Origin: Apostichopus japonicus
Taxonomy: Eukaryota; Echinodermata; Holothuroidea; Aspidochirotida; Stichopodidae
NCBI RefSeq assembly: GCF_037975245.1
Contig: NC_092575.1
Location: 13,499,001-13,563,000, forward strand
Direction: 5' to 3'
Length of the DNA: 64,000 bases
The first letter of the stretch is position 1, and each line of letters starts with the position of its first letter. A program made the position numbers and the translations under genes. Below the pieces are notes generated by a model. It was not told the origin of the DNA, searched no databases, and saw nothing but the letters and a program-made list of their open reading frames with translations. This document shows, piece after piece, positions 1 to 12,989 of this stretch.

Positions 1-2217
1 ATCACTGATAGCAGACTGAATGGGACTAAGTCTTACAGTATCGGATGAATCATATGCATCCATTTTTCACTTACTATGCTTTACCTGACCTGTATAGTAA
101 AACCAAATTAAAACACTCAAGCAAATGAGTGCATGTGTATGCATGCCACACATTAAAGCAGGCTACTACTCCACTGCAGGCTGCAGACTGCAGCGTATGC
201 TTGATCTGTATCATACTCAAGCACTAACAACCTAATTTTTCATGCCTAATACACAATATTTATTAGCATGCAAAAATTATACTTTTGTTTAAAAAAAAAA
301 AAAAAAATACCTTAGCACTAGTGCTTGGCTTGTCTAGTGGATGTAGGCCTAGTTGCTAACTAATAATGAAATTTACAAAAATAGTTTCTCATGCTTTTGT
401 CTAAGAGTGAAGGACTACGGCAAAACGCAACACTTAACAATAAAGACGCGGGCTTTGTGATTCATTGCCTGAAAGTTTTAGCTTGCTGGTAGTAAGTGCA
501 GGATGCACAGTTTGCATTATCATCTCTGCATGTCTTCACAATGACACTAAGTTGTGAAACTATAAATCTGTGTGGTAATGGTGTATACATTGTAGGCCTA
601 TACTATGGATGTGATTATGACACAAAATTATAGCATTCAGACTAATGTTTGTCAGTTAGTCAATTGTGTGCTGTACCTCCTATACCACAGATAATGCAAG
701 GTTTCCAGGTAGGCCTACTGCACACCAGTGGTTTAAACCTGTGGTCAGCAAACTAGAGGTCACAACCCTTCTGAGGGTCCCAAAAATATTTTAAGGGTCT
801 AGACAAAATTGCAAGGGAAAAAATATTGCCAAGTTTGTCATTGAAAATGGAGTGATTAAAGTCTAGAGCCAGTGATCTGCATCGTGTTGTGTTGCCGGTA
901 CTCCACATCAGTCAGATTTTTGTCCACAGTAATGGTGTTTCTCATGTAATATTAAACTGAAACCGAGGTGGTAGTACTAGGCACTGCCTTGACATACGGT
1001 GAACTGTTTAACGCATATAGTTACACAGATTTTAAACTGGCAATCGTTGGTAGGTTATCGCTCAATGACAGCAGCTAAGTACGCTTGAGAATATTGCAGT
1101 GCTATGCTTATATTATCGTCATTTAGCAAACATTACCATGATGTTGTATACCGTCCGTCTACTACTTTATCTTCACGCACTATTCACACATGCCATTTGT
1201 CAAGTTGCATCAAAGCGGGCATGGGGCACAAGCTAACAAGGCCAATGCAGCCATGGGTCATGGGGAATACTGCCTCATAACAAGTTCTGAGATGGACACA
1301 ATCCAATTATTCAATGGTTCAAGCTGGAACGCTCAGGCCAAGATTGTACTTCGCCCTCAAGGCACATTATGGGCAAAATAAAGGCAGGATTAAAAAGAAT
1401 GGCCGTTTGGAGAACACTAGCTAAAAACATGCTTCTAATTGCACTTTAAACCGGTTGTCCAAACGTGTAGGTTTATCACCGGTTTACTGCCCTGACCCCT
1501 GGTACTATCAGACACGTGCAGTGAAGGGTTCTAGGCCTACAAGTTCAGATTGGCATGTCTTAATATGGGATTGCGATGAATATTTCTAGCGTGTCTAACA
1601 AGGGACGAATGTTAGAAAAAATAGCGTTCTCCTCTTTGGGAAAGAAATTACTGATTTTCAACTTTTTATTTATTATTATCAAGTGTGTTTAAAGAGTAAT
1701 GACGGTTTGAGTAAGAACTGTAACAGTAACGCTATGAGCGGTCGGCTTGTTTGTACTCTTGGCCTATTTGCACTCTGGACATACACCCTTGTAACTGTGA
1801 ACTGGCTTATTGCTTTAGGCTGGCTTTGTCAATATATACCTTAAAATCAAAATCCCAGAGTCAGCTTTGCAACCAAGTGCTGAGACAATCAAGGACTTGC
1901 ATTTTCTTGAGCATGCCAGGGGTACTAGGAGTGTGTCATGCAATTAACAATTACAGTATTCATGTGTCTTTGTTTTTTTTTTGCCTGTGAAATGTATGCA
2001 TATAAAATGCCCCCCTCCCCTTTTAAGTGCTGCTTTTAAGTGCTATATAATTTAGAAGGGACATGCCACCCCTATACTGTCAGGCTATACCACTGTCACA
2101 AAATATTCAATATACACGAATGGTTGCAGGCTGTATACACAAGCAACTGAAGGTGTGCCTTGCATCTCTTTGAACCAAAACAAAATTTACTCACCATTAT
2201 TTACACAGAGTAAGAAA
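1..2217. other. Intergenic sequence, no supported gene
   Basis: Only short open frames occur, such as 63 codons at 1190-1381, with no recognised domain or convincing splice context. Around 725-860 the sequence starts with CAGTGGTTTAAACCTGTGG, which resembles the end of a hAT-type non-autonomous transposon. I could not find its matching opposite end, so this is only a possible fragment. A short poly-A run lies at about 291-307. Confidence 0.5.
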
Positions 2218-4989
2218 TCAAAAGTGAAAACAGTTATGTTTTAGAGGGAGCAGAAGTCTTCCTCGAACTAGATATGCAGTCAATGGATAATAGTCCGAAA
2301 GCTTTGATATATTCACACACACTACATTATTGGAGGGATGCAGCATATATACTCCTAAACCTTGAAGTATGGTGGCAGAGTGGAGCTTTACTAAAAGGTA
2401 TGCTTCGTCACAGACCAAAATGGTCAGAAGTATGCAACCAAACTTCATGCCCTCACAAGCTACAAATAACCCTGCACTGTACTCGGTACCACTAACGTGC
2501 ATTCTTTGACTACAAATGGCCAAATCAGTATTTACATTTGCTTCTAGCAAGGCAGCCCTGATCTCAAGACTGAAAATCTCAGGATTCAAACACGTTCCTT
2601 TTTCAAGAGAGAACCTTGATTGAAACAGATTCCCAGCACTGTTATATGCTTGCAGCATTTGGTGTCTCTCTGACAGAGTATGTGTTATGTTGAGGAAATT
2701 ATGGCAATTTCGGCTACATCTTTTGAAATATGAGTGCTTGCTTTCAAAACGAAGAGTCCACAGTCTTATCAATGGTCCGAGCTTGACTATCAATTCAGGA
2801 TAGTGACTGAGAAAGTGATGTTTGGGCCTGAGATTTACACAAGGAAAGACACTTTTCCTCCCATCGAGATACTCTTCTATCAATACTCTGAGGTAACCTA
2901 TTTCATTGAACGTGATCTGGGGAGCACAGACATACTGAACAATTTCTCGTAACAGTAAAAACAGCTTCCAAACAATGTCACTTGGGTCACAAACCTCCTG
3001 ACCAAATAAAATTGGAAACAACTTCATCAAGCACCAATTCTCCACTGCTTGTCCACCAAGCCTGGTAGCATTTTGGTTGATTTTTGCAGGTTTATTATTG
3101 ATGTCAGGACCAATAAACTTAAACTGCTCCAACTTCCTATTCAAGTTTAGGTAAGTAAACCACTGTTTTTCCTTCACCCAGTAATTTATGAAGAGCGCCA
3201 AGTCGTAATCTACCACACCTTCGAAAAGATCATGCCCCAAGCAAGGTGGTAGTCCAGGAGAACACACATGGTAATATGTGAGAGCATTGAAATGCGAGTC
3301 AAACTTGATCCCTTGATAAATACTTTCATTAGATTGCCGGAGTTGTTCCACACACCTATTATACTCATCAGGAGTTCTACATTTACCGTTAGCATAAGGA
3401 GCACCAGAGAGAAATTCCTGCCTTGTCAGCAAGCAAAACCTACAAAAATGTTGTGCAGTGAAACTCTCAACAAACCCACCAATGGTGTGTGACCCTAAGT
3501 TGTCACCCATGATACAAGCCAGGGACCCTTTAAATCTGCGACCATCTTTCAACTGTATACCACTTTCCTCTAATGATTTTAAATCTTCTATGAGTCTTTT
3601 GAATACCTTTTCTTGACCAAACTGCTTTAGATCACTTTCTTTGCAAAGAAGTGCAAGCTGCAATGACTCAATTGATGATCGATACTCGGGAGGGATATTG
3701 CCAAGTGAATAATACACGGCCAATATTTTGTGTTTTTTTTTCGCAGAGCCTAGAGGGTTCACTACTTCGAAGGCATCTTGAAACAACATAACAGGGACTA
3801 CATTGCTATCACTTTTAAACAGTTTGTTTTCCCTGAAAACTTGCCCATCAGTGATGTCATTTAGTGCAGAGGGATTTGTACAATTTGCCTCAGATTTTAA
3901 CGGCGTTGACTCATTTTCAAGGAGGAGCTTAATGGTGTCCAAAAGAGGAACATAGTGGCAATGATGTATTTTACCTGATATGCCGCTGCCAAGGGCAATA
4001 GATACTGGGCACACAAAGTTCAATGACTTGTAGAATACTCTTCTTGTATGTTTGGTGCGTAGTTCACCTTTCACGCTATCAATGGCAAGCCACTCATCTT
4101 CGGAATTTATATAAGCAACCAATTGCTCTATGAAATCTTCACTTACTTGTGCCTCCTTCAATTTACTTGTAAGTTTCAATTCAAGAGAGGCCTTGCAAAT
4201 ATCATGAATACTTTGCAGCTCTTCCACAATAGTCTGTATTGTTGACTCTGGAACCAATTTTTGTCCCTGCAGCTTAAGCAAGAATAATGCAAAACTTTTC
4301 AAAAAGTCAGTTTTAGAAGTGTTTTCCTGTGGAGCTTCATCATTTGATTTATCTAGATCTATGTGACAGTCAACTTCTTCCAAACATGGGCTATGGGTGG
4401 GGCTAGGGGACATAGAGTGGTCATCAATGGGACTGCTCAAAGATGGGGCACCATTTGTTAAATGCGTTTTGTAAACATTGTTGATGCTTTTCACACCCCA
4501 CTTTCTATGGTAACGAGACAAATGAACAGCAAATGTCGTCTTTTTGGTAAATTTTCTTTTGCACTGGCTAAATGGGCAGTTTATAATTTTTCCATCATCG
4601 ATATGTTTTTTAAGATGCCAGAAGAATGACTGCAAATTGGGGCATTCTTTTTGGCAAAAGGGCAGTGCACACTTGAGCGATTGGTTTAATGTGCAAAACT
4701 GGCTTAAGCCCAGAGTAGAAGCTCTAGAAGATTCACCATAACTTAAGTTACCCCTAGGCACCCTAGACCTATGATGTTTTCGAGTGATGTGAACTTTCAA
4801 TGAAGTGAAAGTCCTAAAAGTATACTGGCAATTTTGGAAGCAACATGGAAATTGAACATTTGCCAAGTTTCGGTGGCTTCGTAGGTGGCCTATGTAGTTA
4901 GCGACACTATTAGTTGAGGTTTTGCATATAGTACATAAACCAATAAACATTATTCCCCATGAAAAGGCAAGTAGTGTCAGGATATTCAT
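2218..4989 (-). CDS. Four C2H2 zinc fingers fused to a transposase-like protein (CACTA/CMC-like, inferred)
   Basis: One uninterrupted ORF of 923 codons. Four C2H2 fingers are visible at about residues 19-39 (C19, C22, H35, H39), 50-72, 107-129 and 138-161. A linker and a helical region (about 230-300) follow, then a large domain. Its order is D405 in QDAFEVVNPLG, D496 in MGDNLGSHTIGGF, a CRFC pair at 516-519, a HDLFEGV block at 587-593, and E749 in LWTLRFESKH. This order recalls CACTA/EnSpm-type transposases, which have an acidic D, a second D before a CxxC, an H/D block and a late E. Assignment to that family is inference. The ORF is intronless. The chosen ATG follows an in-frame stop about 15 codons upstream, but a CTACAG acceptor-like site lies between them, so an upstream exon is possible. 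It is either an intact transposon gene or a domesticated derivative. No terminal inverted repeats were identified. Confidence 0.7.
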   Translation of the reverse strand: MNILTLLAFSWGIMFIGLCTICKTSTNSVANYIGHLRSHRNLANVQFPCCFQNCQYTFRTFTSLKVHITRKHHRSRVPRGNLSYGESSRASTLGLSQFCTLNQSLKCALPFCQKECPNLQSFFWHLKKHIDDGKIINCPFSQCKRKFTKKTTFAVHLSRYHRKWGVKSINNVYKTHLTNGAPSLSSPIDDHSMSPSPTHSPCLEEVDCHIDLDKSNDEAPQENTSKTDFLKSFALFLLKLQGQKLVPESTIQTIVEELQSIHDICKASLELKLTSKLKEAQVSEDFIEQLVAYINSEDEWLAIDSVKGELRTKHTRRVFYKSLNFVCPVSIALGSGISGKIHHCHYVPLLDTIKLLLENESTPLKSEANCTNPSALNDITDGQVFRENKLFKSDSNVVPVMLFQDAFEVVNPLGSAKKKHKILAVYYSLGNIPPEYRSSIESLQLALLCKESDLKQFGQEKVFKRLIEDLKSLEESGIQLKDGRRFKGSLACIMGDNLGSHTIGGFVESFTAQHFCRFCLLTRQEFLSGAPYANGKCRTPDEYNRCVEQLRQSNESIYQGIKFDSHFNALTYYHVCSPGLPPCLGHDLFEGVVDYDLALFINYWVKEKQWFTYLNLNRKLEQFKFIGPDINNKPAKINQNATRLGGQAVENWCLMKLFPILFGQEVCDPSDIVWKLFLLLREIVQYVCAPQITFNEIGYLRVLIEEYLDGRKSVFPCVNLRPKHHFLSHYPELIVKLGPLIRLWTLRFESKHSYFKRCSRNCHNFLNITHTLSERHQMLQAYNSAGNLFQSRFSLEKGTCLNPEIFSLEIRAALLEANVNTDLAICSQRMHVSGTEYSAGLFVACEGMKFGCILLTILVCDEAYLLVKLHSATILQGLGVYMLHPSNNVVCVNISKLSDYYPLTAYLVRGRLLLPLKHNCFHF

Positions 4990-6743
4990 ATGGCCTGACG
5001 TTTCCTGTGTCTTTGTGACTGTAGGCCTAGGCTAATGCATACTGTAGATTACAGCTAGGCATATTCATGAGGACGTAACTCATAGTAGGCCTAACGATAG
5101 TCAATGAGCTTGTTACTTGTTACTGTTAGGAGCAGGCAACTGCAATTACTTAACGCTAAACGTTCGCTTCGGCCAAGACTTGAGCCTAGAGGCCCGGCCC
5201 AGGTAAATTACGCGTAACCTAGCCTACACACACTTCAGTCACTCAGTAGGTTAGGTTAGAGTCGGCTTAGCCTAACTTGTTATATTACAATAGTGTACTG
5301 ACTGCGACAACATGTGGCATACATGACACATAGGCTACAAACTTAAAAAATAGTGGTTTAAGGTCATCAGGAATTGTTTAGTCGAATTACCAAAGATGCA
5401 GAAAATAATTCGTCGCCTTAATTACTGGTGATAGTAGATTTTTAGAAGTAGTAGTCTCAAAACAGCCCGATAACAGTTCCGCTTCAGCAACCGAACCTAG
5501 CGATGAAGATACTGTACTGCAACTGTTCCGGCCGCGTATTTTTTTTTCCCAGGACCCCCAAGTACCGTCCACACATACATGCACAGTATTACTACAGTAT
5601 ACTGCAGGCGGGGCGAGCGCGCGGCACACAATTTATACCGGTTCGCGCCGGATTCGTTACGTTTTATTACCCCATAAAGGATAAGTGCTAGGGCCAATCA
5701 AATTCTGCACATCGGTTAATGTAATATTTAAATATATATGTTTGGCTCAACAATCCTAATTTTTATCGGCAAGAGTTTTACCAGTCCCAGATTATTCTAA
5801 AAATACATTGCCTTGACTCGAATTTTAAACTTTCACTCTGCGGATTTGTTTGTAATATTCTGAAAACAAAAAGTTTTTCCTATCTTTATTTGAATAAAAA
5901 ATCAGCCTAATCTAAAAACTTGTTTGCGTTTCACATGGTAGTTAAATAACGACTAATCAAACTGTACAGTTTTGGTAAAGTAATTTATTCTCCTTTTTTA
6001 TTTTCTTCTAATTTCTGGGTTTTCTTTTAAAATGAAATGAAAAAGAAGACACATAAAATACTCTAAGATTTTACTTATAATTTTTTTGAGGAGCCAAACT
6101 CTGTCAACTTCTGCATACATTGCTTGTCTTGTACTCTTGTATGAAATAAACAAATAGTCAACGGTAACTTCTATTTAGAGTTCGCTGTGGTTGGCTCTCA
6201 TGCCCGACCCTTTTCCCGCGCGCGCCAACAAATGAACGCCATTTGTTAACTCAGACATGCAACTGGAATTAGATATTAAAGTTTTCGATGCCACGTTTGG
6301 CCCTTCCTTCATGCCCGCGGGACAAAAAATTACTTCCCCTAAAAAAGTGCGCTGCTATTCGGAGCTGCGAAGCATTTTGCGTTACGGGTGGACAGTCCCA
6401 CTGATATTTTAAGGTATATTTTTAAGGTATCAGTGGCGTAGTCGTAGTTATTATCAGGGGCGACGTCAGCGACGGGGGTTCCGGCCATCGATGGGCACCC
6501 CGGAGACCCCGCCTCCCCCCGTCCGAAGAGGAGTGGCCCCTAGTTGGAGAGAAAAATGGAAAAACGTCGGGAGCCTTGGCCAAAAAATTGTGAAATAAGT
6601 AGTCTAATGTAAAAACAGTGGTCACCCAGTCTGGGAGAAAGCGTAAAAGCGGGGAGGCCCGGAGCAAAGTTTACGAATAGCCTGAGATTACAAATAAAGT
6701 ATGCCTCCGCTTTTCGTACTCAGTTGCAGGTACCTAATTAAAA
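4990..6743. other. Intergenic sequence
   Basis: No credible coding sequence. Around 5590-5660 a locally GC-richer stretch (GCGAGCGCGCGG) sits upstream of the minus-strand zinc-finger ORF and could be part of its promoter region, but no defined element is visible. Around 6430 the phrase CAGTGGCGTAG resembles a hAT transposon end without a detectable partner. Confidence 0.4.
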
Positions 6744-7016
6744 CAGGGGCATATCCAGAAATTGTCAATAGGGTGGGCGCAAAGCATGACTGATCGCCGT
6801 CCTGGGGGGAGTCTAAGGGGATGGGGTGGCCCCCTCCCCTTTGGGAAATTTTTGCCTCTGCAGAAGGGCTGAGATGCCAAATGGTGCTATATGTTTAATG
6901 TGACCAATTTTCAAGCCTATCTTTTGCAGGATTTTTCATTTTTGTGCTCATTTCTTGGGGTCATGACGGCCAATAGGGGGGGGGGGGGAGGGCGCCTCCC
7001 CCTGGATCCGCCCCTG
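6744..7016. mobile_element. hAT-like MITE, about 273 bp
   Basis: The left end reads CAGGGGCATATCCAG and the right end CTGGATCCGCCCCTG. These are imperfect terminal inverted repeats with 13 of 15 positions pairing. Both sides are flanked by ATTAAAA (6737-6743 and 7017-7023), a probable target duplication, although hAT elements usually make 8 bp. The interior is non-coding and includes a long G run near 6976-6989. Confidence 0.65.
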
Positions 7017-7199
7017 ATTAAAAATTGAGACATATACATGCTTGAAAAAAATACAAAATCGGGGAAAACAGGATAGAATATGAGAACGTAGGAAATGCAG
7101 GTGATACTGAGGTGCGCATTTCTAAAAAAAAAAAAAAGAGGCGCTATAGGCCTAAGGCGCAAAATTTAAGAACACCAACCATCTAAAATCAAGTCGGGG

Positions 7200-7238
7200 G
7201 TACAACGCAGACAATGGTGCTACATGTCTGCGTTGTAC
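7200..7238. repeat. Perfect 14-bp inverted repeat (hairpin)
   Basis: GTACAACGCAGACA (7200-7213) is the exact reverse complement of TGTCTGCGTTGTAC (7225-7238), with an 11-base loop. It may be a nested end of a small element. No gene is adjacent. Confidence 0.7.
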
Positions 7239-7572
7239 TGCGCTGTACTGCAAACCAGAATGTGCAACTATCGGCGAACGACGGCAAATGTGTGCAGCAC
7301 GGTCAAACCTTTATGTGCTCCAAGGCGCACCGGAACACATGAAGCAACTATAGCAGCTCGGCACTGACGCAACTCGACTGAGTCGATGTGCAGATGTAGC
7401 AAACATTTGTAATTTGACTCAGTTGCAAGCAGTCGCAGTACGCAATTTCTTACAAGCCTAAAGCACAACTAATATGTTAAAGAATGTCTATAAAATAAAT
7501 AAAAGAGTTTCCTTTGGTCAAAATACAAACTATCTGTCAAACTGCGATCATTTTGTAAATGGGAATATAACT

Positions 7573-8220
7573 TAACATATTTTTTTACGGAATTGTTATT
7601 TTACAAACACTTTGTGAAAAAGTCGTAAAATAACAGAACGTAATATTTAAAAACAGGAAATTATGTTGAAGAATTACAAATACATTTGTGTTCTGTTAAT
7701 ATCAACAGAATATGTAAATTGACATGTAATTTTACATAACTATATTGTTTTACAGTCCCTTTCTGTAAAAAAAAAATCATATAACAGCAGGATATAAAGG
7801 TAGAAAAACAAAAACTAATGTTTCCTAATTGAAACATTTTTGATATGTAATATTACAGTTTACGTTCTTCAAATTACAGTTATATCATCAAGTAACAGAC
7901 AATTTATGTCAAATAGAGAAAACACAACATTTCTGTAAAAATATGCCTGTAAAATTACCGATTTTTTTTTAACATGATGCAATTTTACATAACTGTTGTT
8001 TTACAGTCCTTTTCTGTAAAAAAATCTTATAAAAGCAGGATATAAAGGTAGAAAAACAAAAACTAATGTTTCCGAATATAAACATTTTTTATATGTAATA
8101 TTACAGTTTACGTTCTTCAAATTACAGTTATATCATCAAGTAACAGACAATTTATGTCAAATAGAGAAAACACAACATTTCTGTAAAAATATGCCTGTAA
8201 AATTACCGATATTTTTAACA
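7573..8220. repeat. AT-rich tandem repeat units, period about 248 bp
   Basis: Two strongly similar units lie head to tail: the GCAGGATATAAAGG word recurs at 7787 and 8035, an offset of 248 bases. A third, more diverged unit lies upstream from about 7573. The units are rich in TTACAG and TTTTACAT words and end at TTTTTAACAGTG, immediately before the left arm of the large palindrome. They look like a repeated non-autonomous element. No coding potential is seen. Confidence 0.75.
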
Positions 8221-9644
8221 GTGTACATCCGCATTATCAAGGACTACGACTCCATAGTGAGATATAACTCATGAGATTTAACTTCACAAGCAACATGATT
8301 TGCATACACAATATGGCAAATCCATATACCATGTTCGAAAGTATCCGAGATTTCTATCATGATAAAAATCATGTTATAAAGGTTTTTGGCAAATATTTTC
8401 AAAAGCACTCGCTATTTGACGACCGTGACCAATAATCTACTCGCCAAAACGCAAATTTCACTCACCACTATGCTTGCTGTACAAGTCCCTTTAGTTCAGA
8501 TCTACAACATCAATACTTTATATGAACAAGGTTAGGCATTTAGGCAGATACATTGTGTTACGTCATCGCAATTTGGAAAATTATGTTTCTGTGCAGAATG
8601 AAATTTAAACCTTTTCCAACCATAAGTAAGTAATGAACAAATTAAAACATGTCACAGACTTAAAGTTATGCAGCTAGGCCTACTGTAGTGTTTCAAACAA
8701 TTAAAAAAAAAATCTGCAAAAATACATAAGAAGATAGCTTGGCTCAGTTCTGTTACTTTCGGGCTCCTCTAGTACTAGAGATATACTATACAGCAGCTAG
8801 GTGTGCACGAGTCCTAAGCCTATACAGTACCTTGCTGCTACTTTGAACCGCCAATCGATAAGTGTGATTCTTACACGTTCCCAAATATTTATCTTGTTTT
8901 TAGGTGCCGATTGGTACGCGCAAAATATTGATATAAGCCTATTGCACTGCTTAAATAAAAATGATTTTTTACGCAATGGAAATCTAAGGTTAAAAAGCAT
9001 CTATCTTCCACTCGAAACTGATGTTGAGTGAAAATATTTGCCAAACACTAAGCATCCAAAACAGCAAACTTGTCTCAGAACTCATTAAATTGTTGTATAT
9101 TTAGCGAGTTATGACAAATGTAATGTGGGAAATGCCTCAAGAAATAGTTTAGGAGATGTTTAGCAAACTTAAGTGTATTGGTCAAAGCGCACGAAACATT
9201 TTTCGCTCATTTTTGTGAATATGTTATCATCATGTGAATTAATATAAGAGATCATATAGTTATTTACGAACACATTCCAAATATGTTCAATTGGTTGACA
9301 ATATTTTAGTGGGCCGGTGCCGATGGATATTATTAATATTTGTACATGCATTTGCATATTGATGGTCTATAAAAAATACAATTTAACGTATTATCCATGT
9401 AGAAAACGAACGAACCCCTAGTGTGTTGTTACTTGTTAACTGAACTAAACTGAACTGTATTGTAAGGCAGTGGTGCAGTTTGAAATTAGTCTATTTGTTA
9501 CATTCTCAATTGTGAAACAAAAATATATATTCAATACATCTTATAGAGGTTTGTGTAACAGTGTGGAAAAGCGAGTATTGATTGTGGTTAAATTGTTGCA
9601 TAAATGTGAATCCAAATTCTCTGAAGTTTTCAAATTTTCAATTG

Positions 9645-10310
9645 AATTATTATCCTGTATTCTGTTTTTTTTTTTAAATTATTATCAAGAAGGAATACTT
9701 TCACCAGACGCAGCGTTCGTGAGTTTGCGCTGTACTAAATTTGAAGATTTGTGTATATATACATGAGTGGTTTTGAATGGTCCTCACCACACAAAGCATT
9801 GCAGTCTCGATTATGAAAATTAATGTAACAGCTCTATACGCTGATTTTCTGAGAGGAATATATTTGTTGATGGTGGGGTATGAAAAATACTGAAGATCAC
9901 TCTGCAAGAATAGATCGCATTCTGTAATTATTTTGGCTTTATAAATTTAAAAAATATGCTAGTTAATTTATATAATAGCTTGTTTAATTTTCGAGATATT
10001 ATTATCCTATATTCTGTTTTTTTTTTTTTTTTTTTTTTTAAGAATGAAGACTTTCACTAGACGCAACGTTCGTAAGTTGCTGCGCTCTACTTAATTTTAA
10101 GAGTTGTGTGTCTTGAATGGTATTCACCGTACAAAGCCTTGCAGCTCTATACGCTGATTTTCTAAGAGAAATATATTTGTCGATGATGTGGTGAAAGATA
10201 CCGAAGATCATTCTGCAAGAATAGATCGCATTCTGTATTGTTTTTCTTTCTAAATTTAAATAAATTGCTAGTTAATTTAGACAATAGCTTGGTTGAACTT
10301 TGGGGCATTA
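9645..10310. repeat. Diverged tandem duplication inside left arm, unit about 340 bp
   Basis: Two successive copies share landmarks in the same order: TCACCAGACGCAGCGTTCGT versus TCACTAGACGCAACGTTCGT, then CTCTATACGCTGATTTTCT, GCAAGAATAGATCGCATTC and a GCTAGTTAATTTA word. Long T runs precede the units (about 9666-9675 and 10017-10039). The duplication predates the large inversion, because it is mirrored at about 28007-28672. Confidence 0.8.
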
Positions 10311-12989
10311 GCGTAGCATTTCCACATTTGTGTATTTTCTTATGTTTATGTATGATGTTATATTGTAATAACATATTAATGTCATTGAAAAGAGTGAGCG
10401 TGGGTGATATGCTTGTACGTTAACTATAACTTTTTTTATTAAGCATTTGCAAATAGCAACTTCGTAAAAAAACATAAAGAACATGTTATTTTGTTAATAT
10501 ATGAATTTTACTACTTGTCGTTTGGGTTAGACCGTTGAGCAAGAAGTCCCAGAAATAGCTGCACACACGTTAGTTTAAACGGAACAAAACATGAATAACC
10601 TATCCACTACTGTATCTATCAATGTGAGTAGCAATACTCTTCTATGATGAGTGGATCTACTAGCATATTGCAATTACTAGTATAAATGAGTTCTCCTTCC
10701 AATCAGCTATGGTACTTGCTATGTGAGTAAAGTTACCCACCTTAAGTACAATTACGCATCAAAGTTTAAACATTCACATACAAGTCATAACTAAGTTTTA
10801 CATTTATATTCACTTACATAGGAATAATAAGAGTATCTCGAACAACAATGATGGGTTAAGGGATCATTAGCTTAAAGAATGGTAAATACCAATACAAGAT
10901 GTAAAATATCAATCCAACTTTACTTCAATATGATTTGAATTTCCGTGACAAGATTTTGAAGACCCGTGACCTATTTCATATTCTAAACGTTGTGTAAGGT
11001 CAGAAATTGAGACTGATCATGTTAATTTTAAGACTTCCATGACATTTGTAATTTTTTACAAAATTCCATGGACATTTAATGTGACTATATTGGAAGGGGT
11101 TAAATGACATACTTCAGGTAAATTAAGTCTAAGGAAGTAGATACACACTTTATAGCTCCTTTTACACTCTGTATACTGACATCCCAGAATTCCCAGAATA
11201 GTGCTAAAAAGGCCTGCAAAGTTGCTATGTATATGAGATCCACCATTCTCAATGCCAGTGACATGTATATGAAATGTTTTACAGAACGACAGAACGTTCT
11301 CTTTAGACAGATTTTCTTGCAAGAATGAACATAAATACATAGCCCATACTGCACTTCAAATCTGATATCGCCAAAGTTAAAGTTATTTGCAAATACTAAT
11401 GATCCGGAAGTCAATCAATTGAATATGTCACATCACAGAAATTAGGGAAGACACCTGACCTGTGAAGAGGATTCAATAGATTGGAGTAAACAAGAAACAG
11501 GAAAGTATGTAAAAATTAATTGGTTAACACTTCATTTACCTAAGTCATAAAGCAAATCAAGTTAACATTATCATACATTCACTCTCTTTACAAATAAGGT
11601 ATCAGTTAAGCCAAACCGTTATCCACAAATGTATAAGTCGTTTTTAAAGGAAATGGAAAATGTGTATTGGACTTCCTTTGGTGAACCTGAAACAGGAAAG
11701 TATGTAAAATGTAAGACACTTATGTACTGAAACTCTGATAACAAACATTTCTTCTGTGACACACACATATTTCAGCATTTCATAATAAGAGAACTGCAAT
11801 TGCAGAGGACTCAATCATACAGTTAAAGAATTCGTTTTGAACATGAAATACAGAAAATATTTATCTTAAATAGTTATTTTTTTGAATATCAAAGAAATTT
11901 TAATTAATGTTTTACAATGTGAAATAATCCTCGCGTTGGCTAAGTCTATTATCTGAAAATGGTTTCACACTGTTATTCAATCCAACATGCAAACTAATAA
12001 AGATAGGTTCATACACGTAATCCATGTTATTTTACAAACACCATTTAACAACATCAGTCACAAGATAAAAGAAGACCAGCATTCACTAAAAGCAGAATGC
12101 AAATGTGCACAGTGGCTCTGCTGCTATACAAAAAAATTGAAATAATATTACTGGTTGATGTAGTTTTCTGGTTGAGAATATCATGGTCAGTCACAACATC
12201 TAAGATTGTGCCAAACTTATGTTTTACAGACTTCTCATGTTAGCTACTAGATTGCTCACAGCTCTTTTAGGCTTCACTGAAGGTACCTTAAGAAAAGCAA
12301 AGTTTCTATGGAAAATATAAAGTATTTTGATCTATTTGTGTGTGACATGTGAAACATCCAAAATAAAGCCACCAGATCAGTTGGATCAGCTACAAGATCC
12401 GTTGTTCTTCCTCAGCATTTATAAATAAAGACTTGGCAGAAAACATAGTACCAGCTTCCCAAATAAGAAGTGGTGAAGCTGTGAGGCTATTCTGTCAATA
12501 ACATAATAAACAAATAATATCCTCAGGTTTTCAAACAAGTCATTAAACTATTGATTCAAAATAGCGATCTATTTTTCTGACTCGTTTTATCACTGATTCG
12601 AGTCACTGTGTTATTTCACCGAGGAGCATTTCCATGATGTCGATAGAGCTATTTTGTTACATAGCAATCCAAGTTTTTACTGTATTATATCTACTTCAAA
12701 GTGAATACAAACAATCTCAACTGTTGACTTTGATCAAATATTCCAAATGAATATTCCAAAGGAAAAATAAAGTAAACAAATTATGTAAAGGGACCAAAAA
12801 ACCGTTTGTGTATGGCTTCAAGCGTAACTATTTAAAGAGTTTGGTCGACTTGAAAAAGATATAGGGTTTATCTACTTACTAAGCGTGATGAATATCTATC
12901 ATTCATTTACCATGTACGTTGTAAAGTGTTGCTTATACAATAATGTTAAGCCAGCCCTTCACAGATACACAAAAATGTAACTTAACCAC

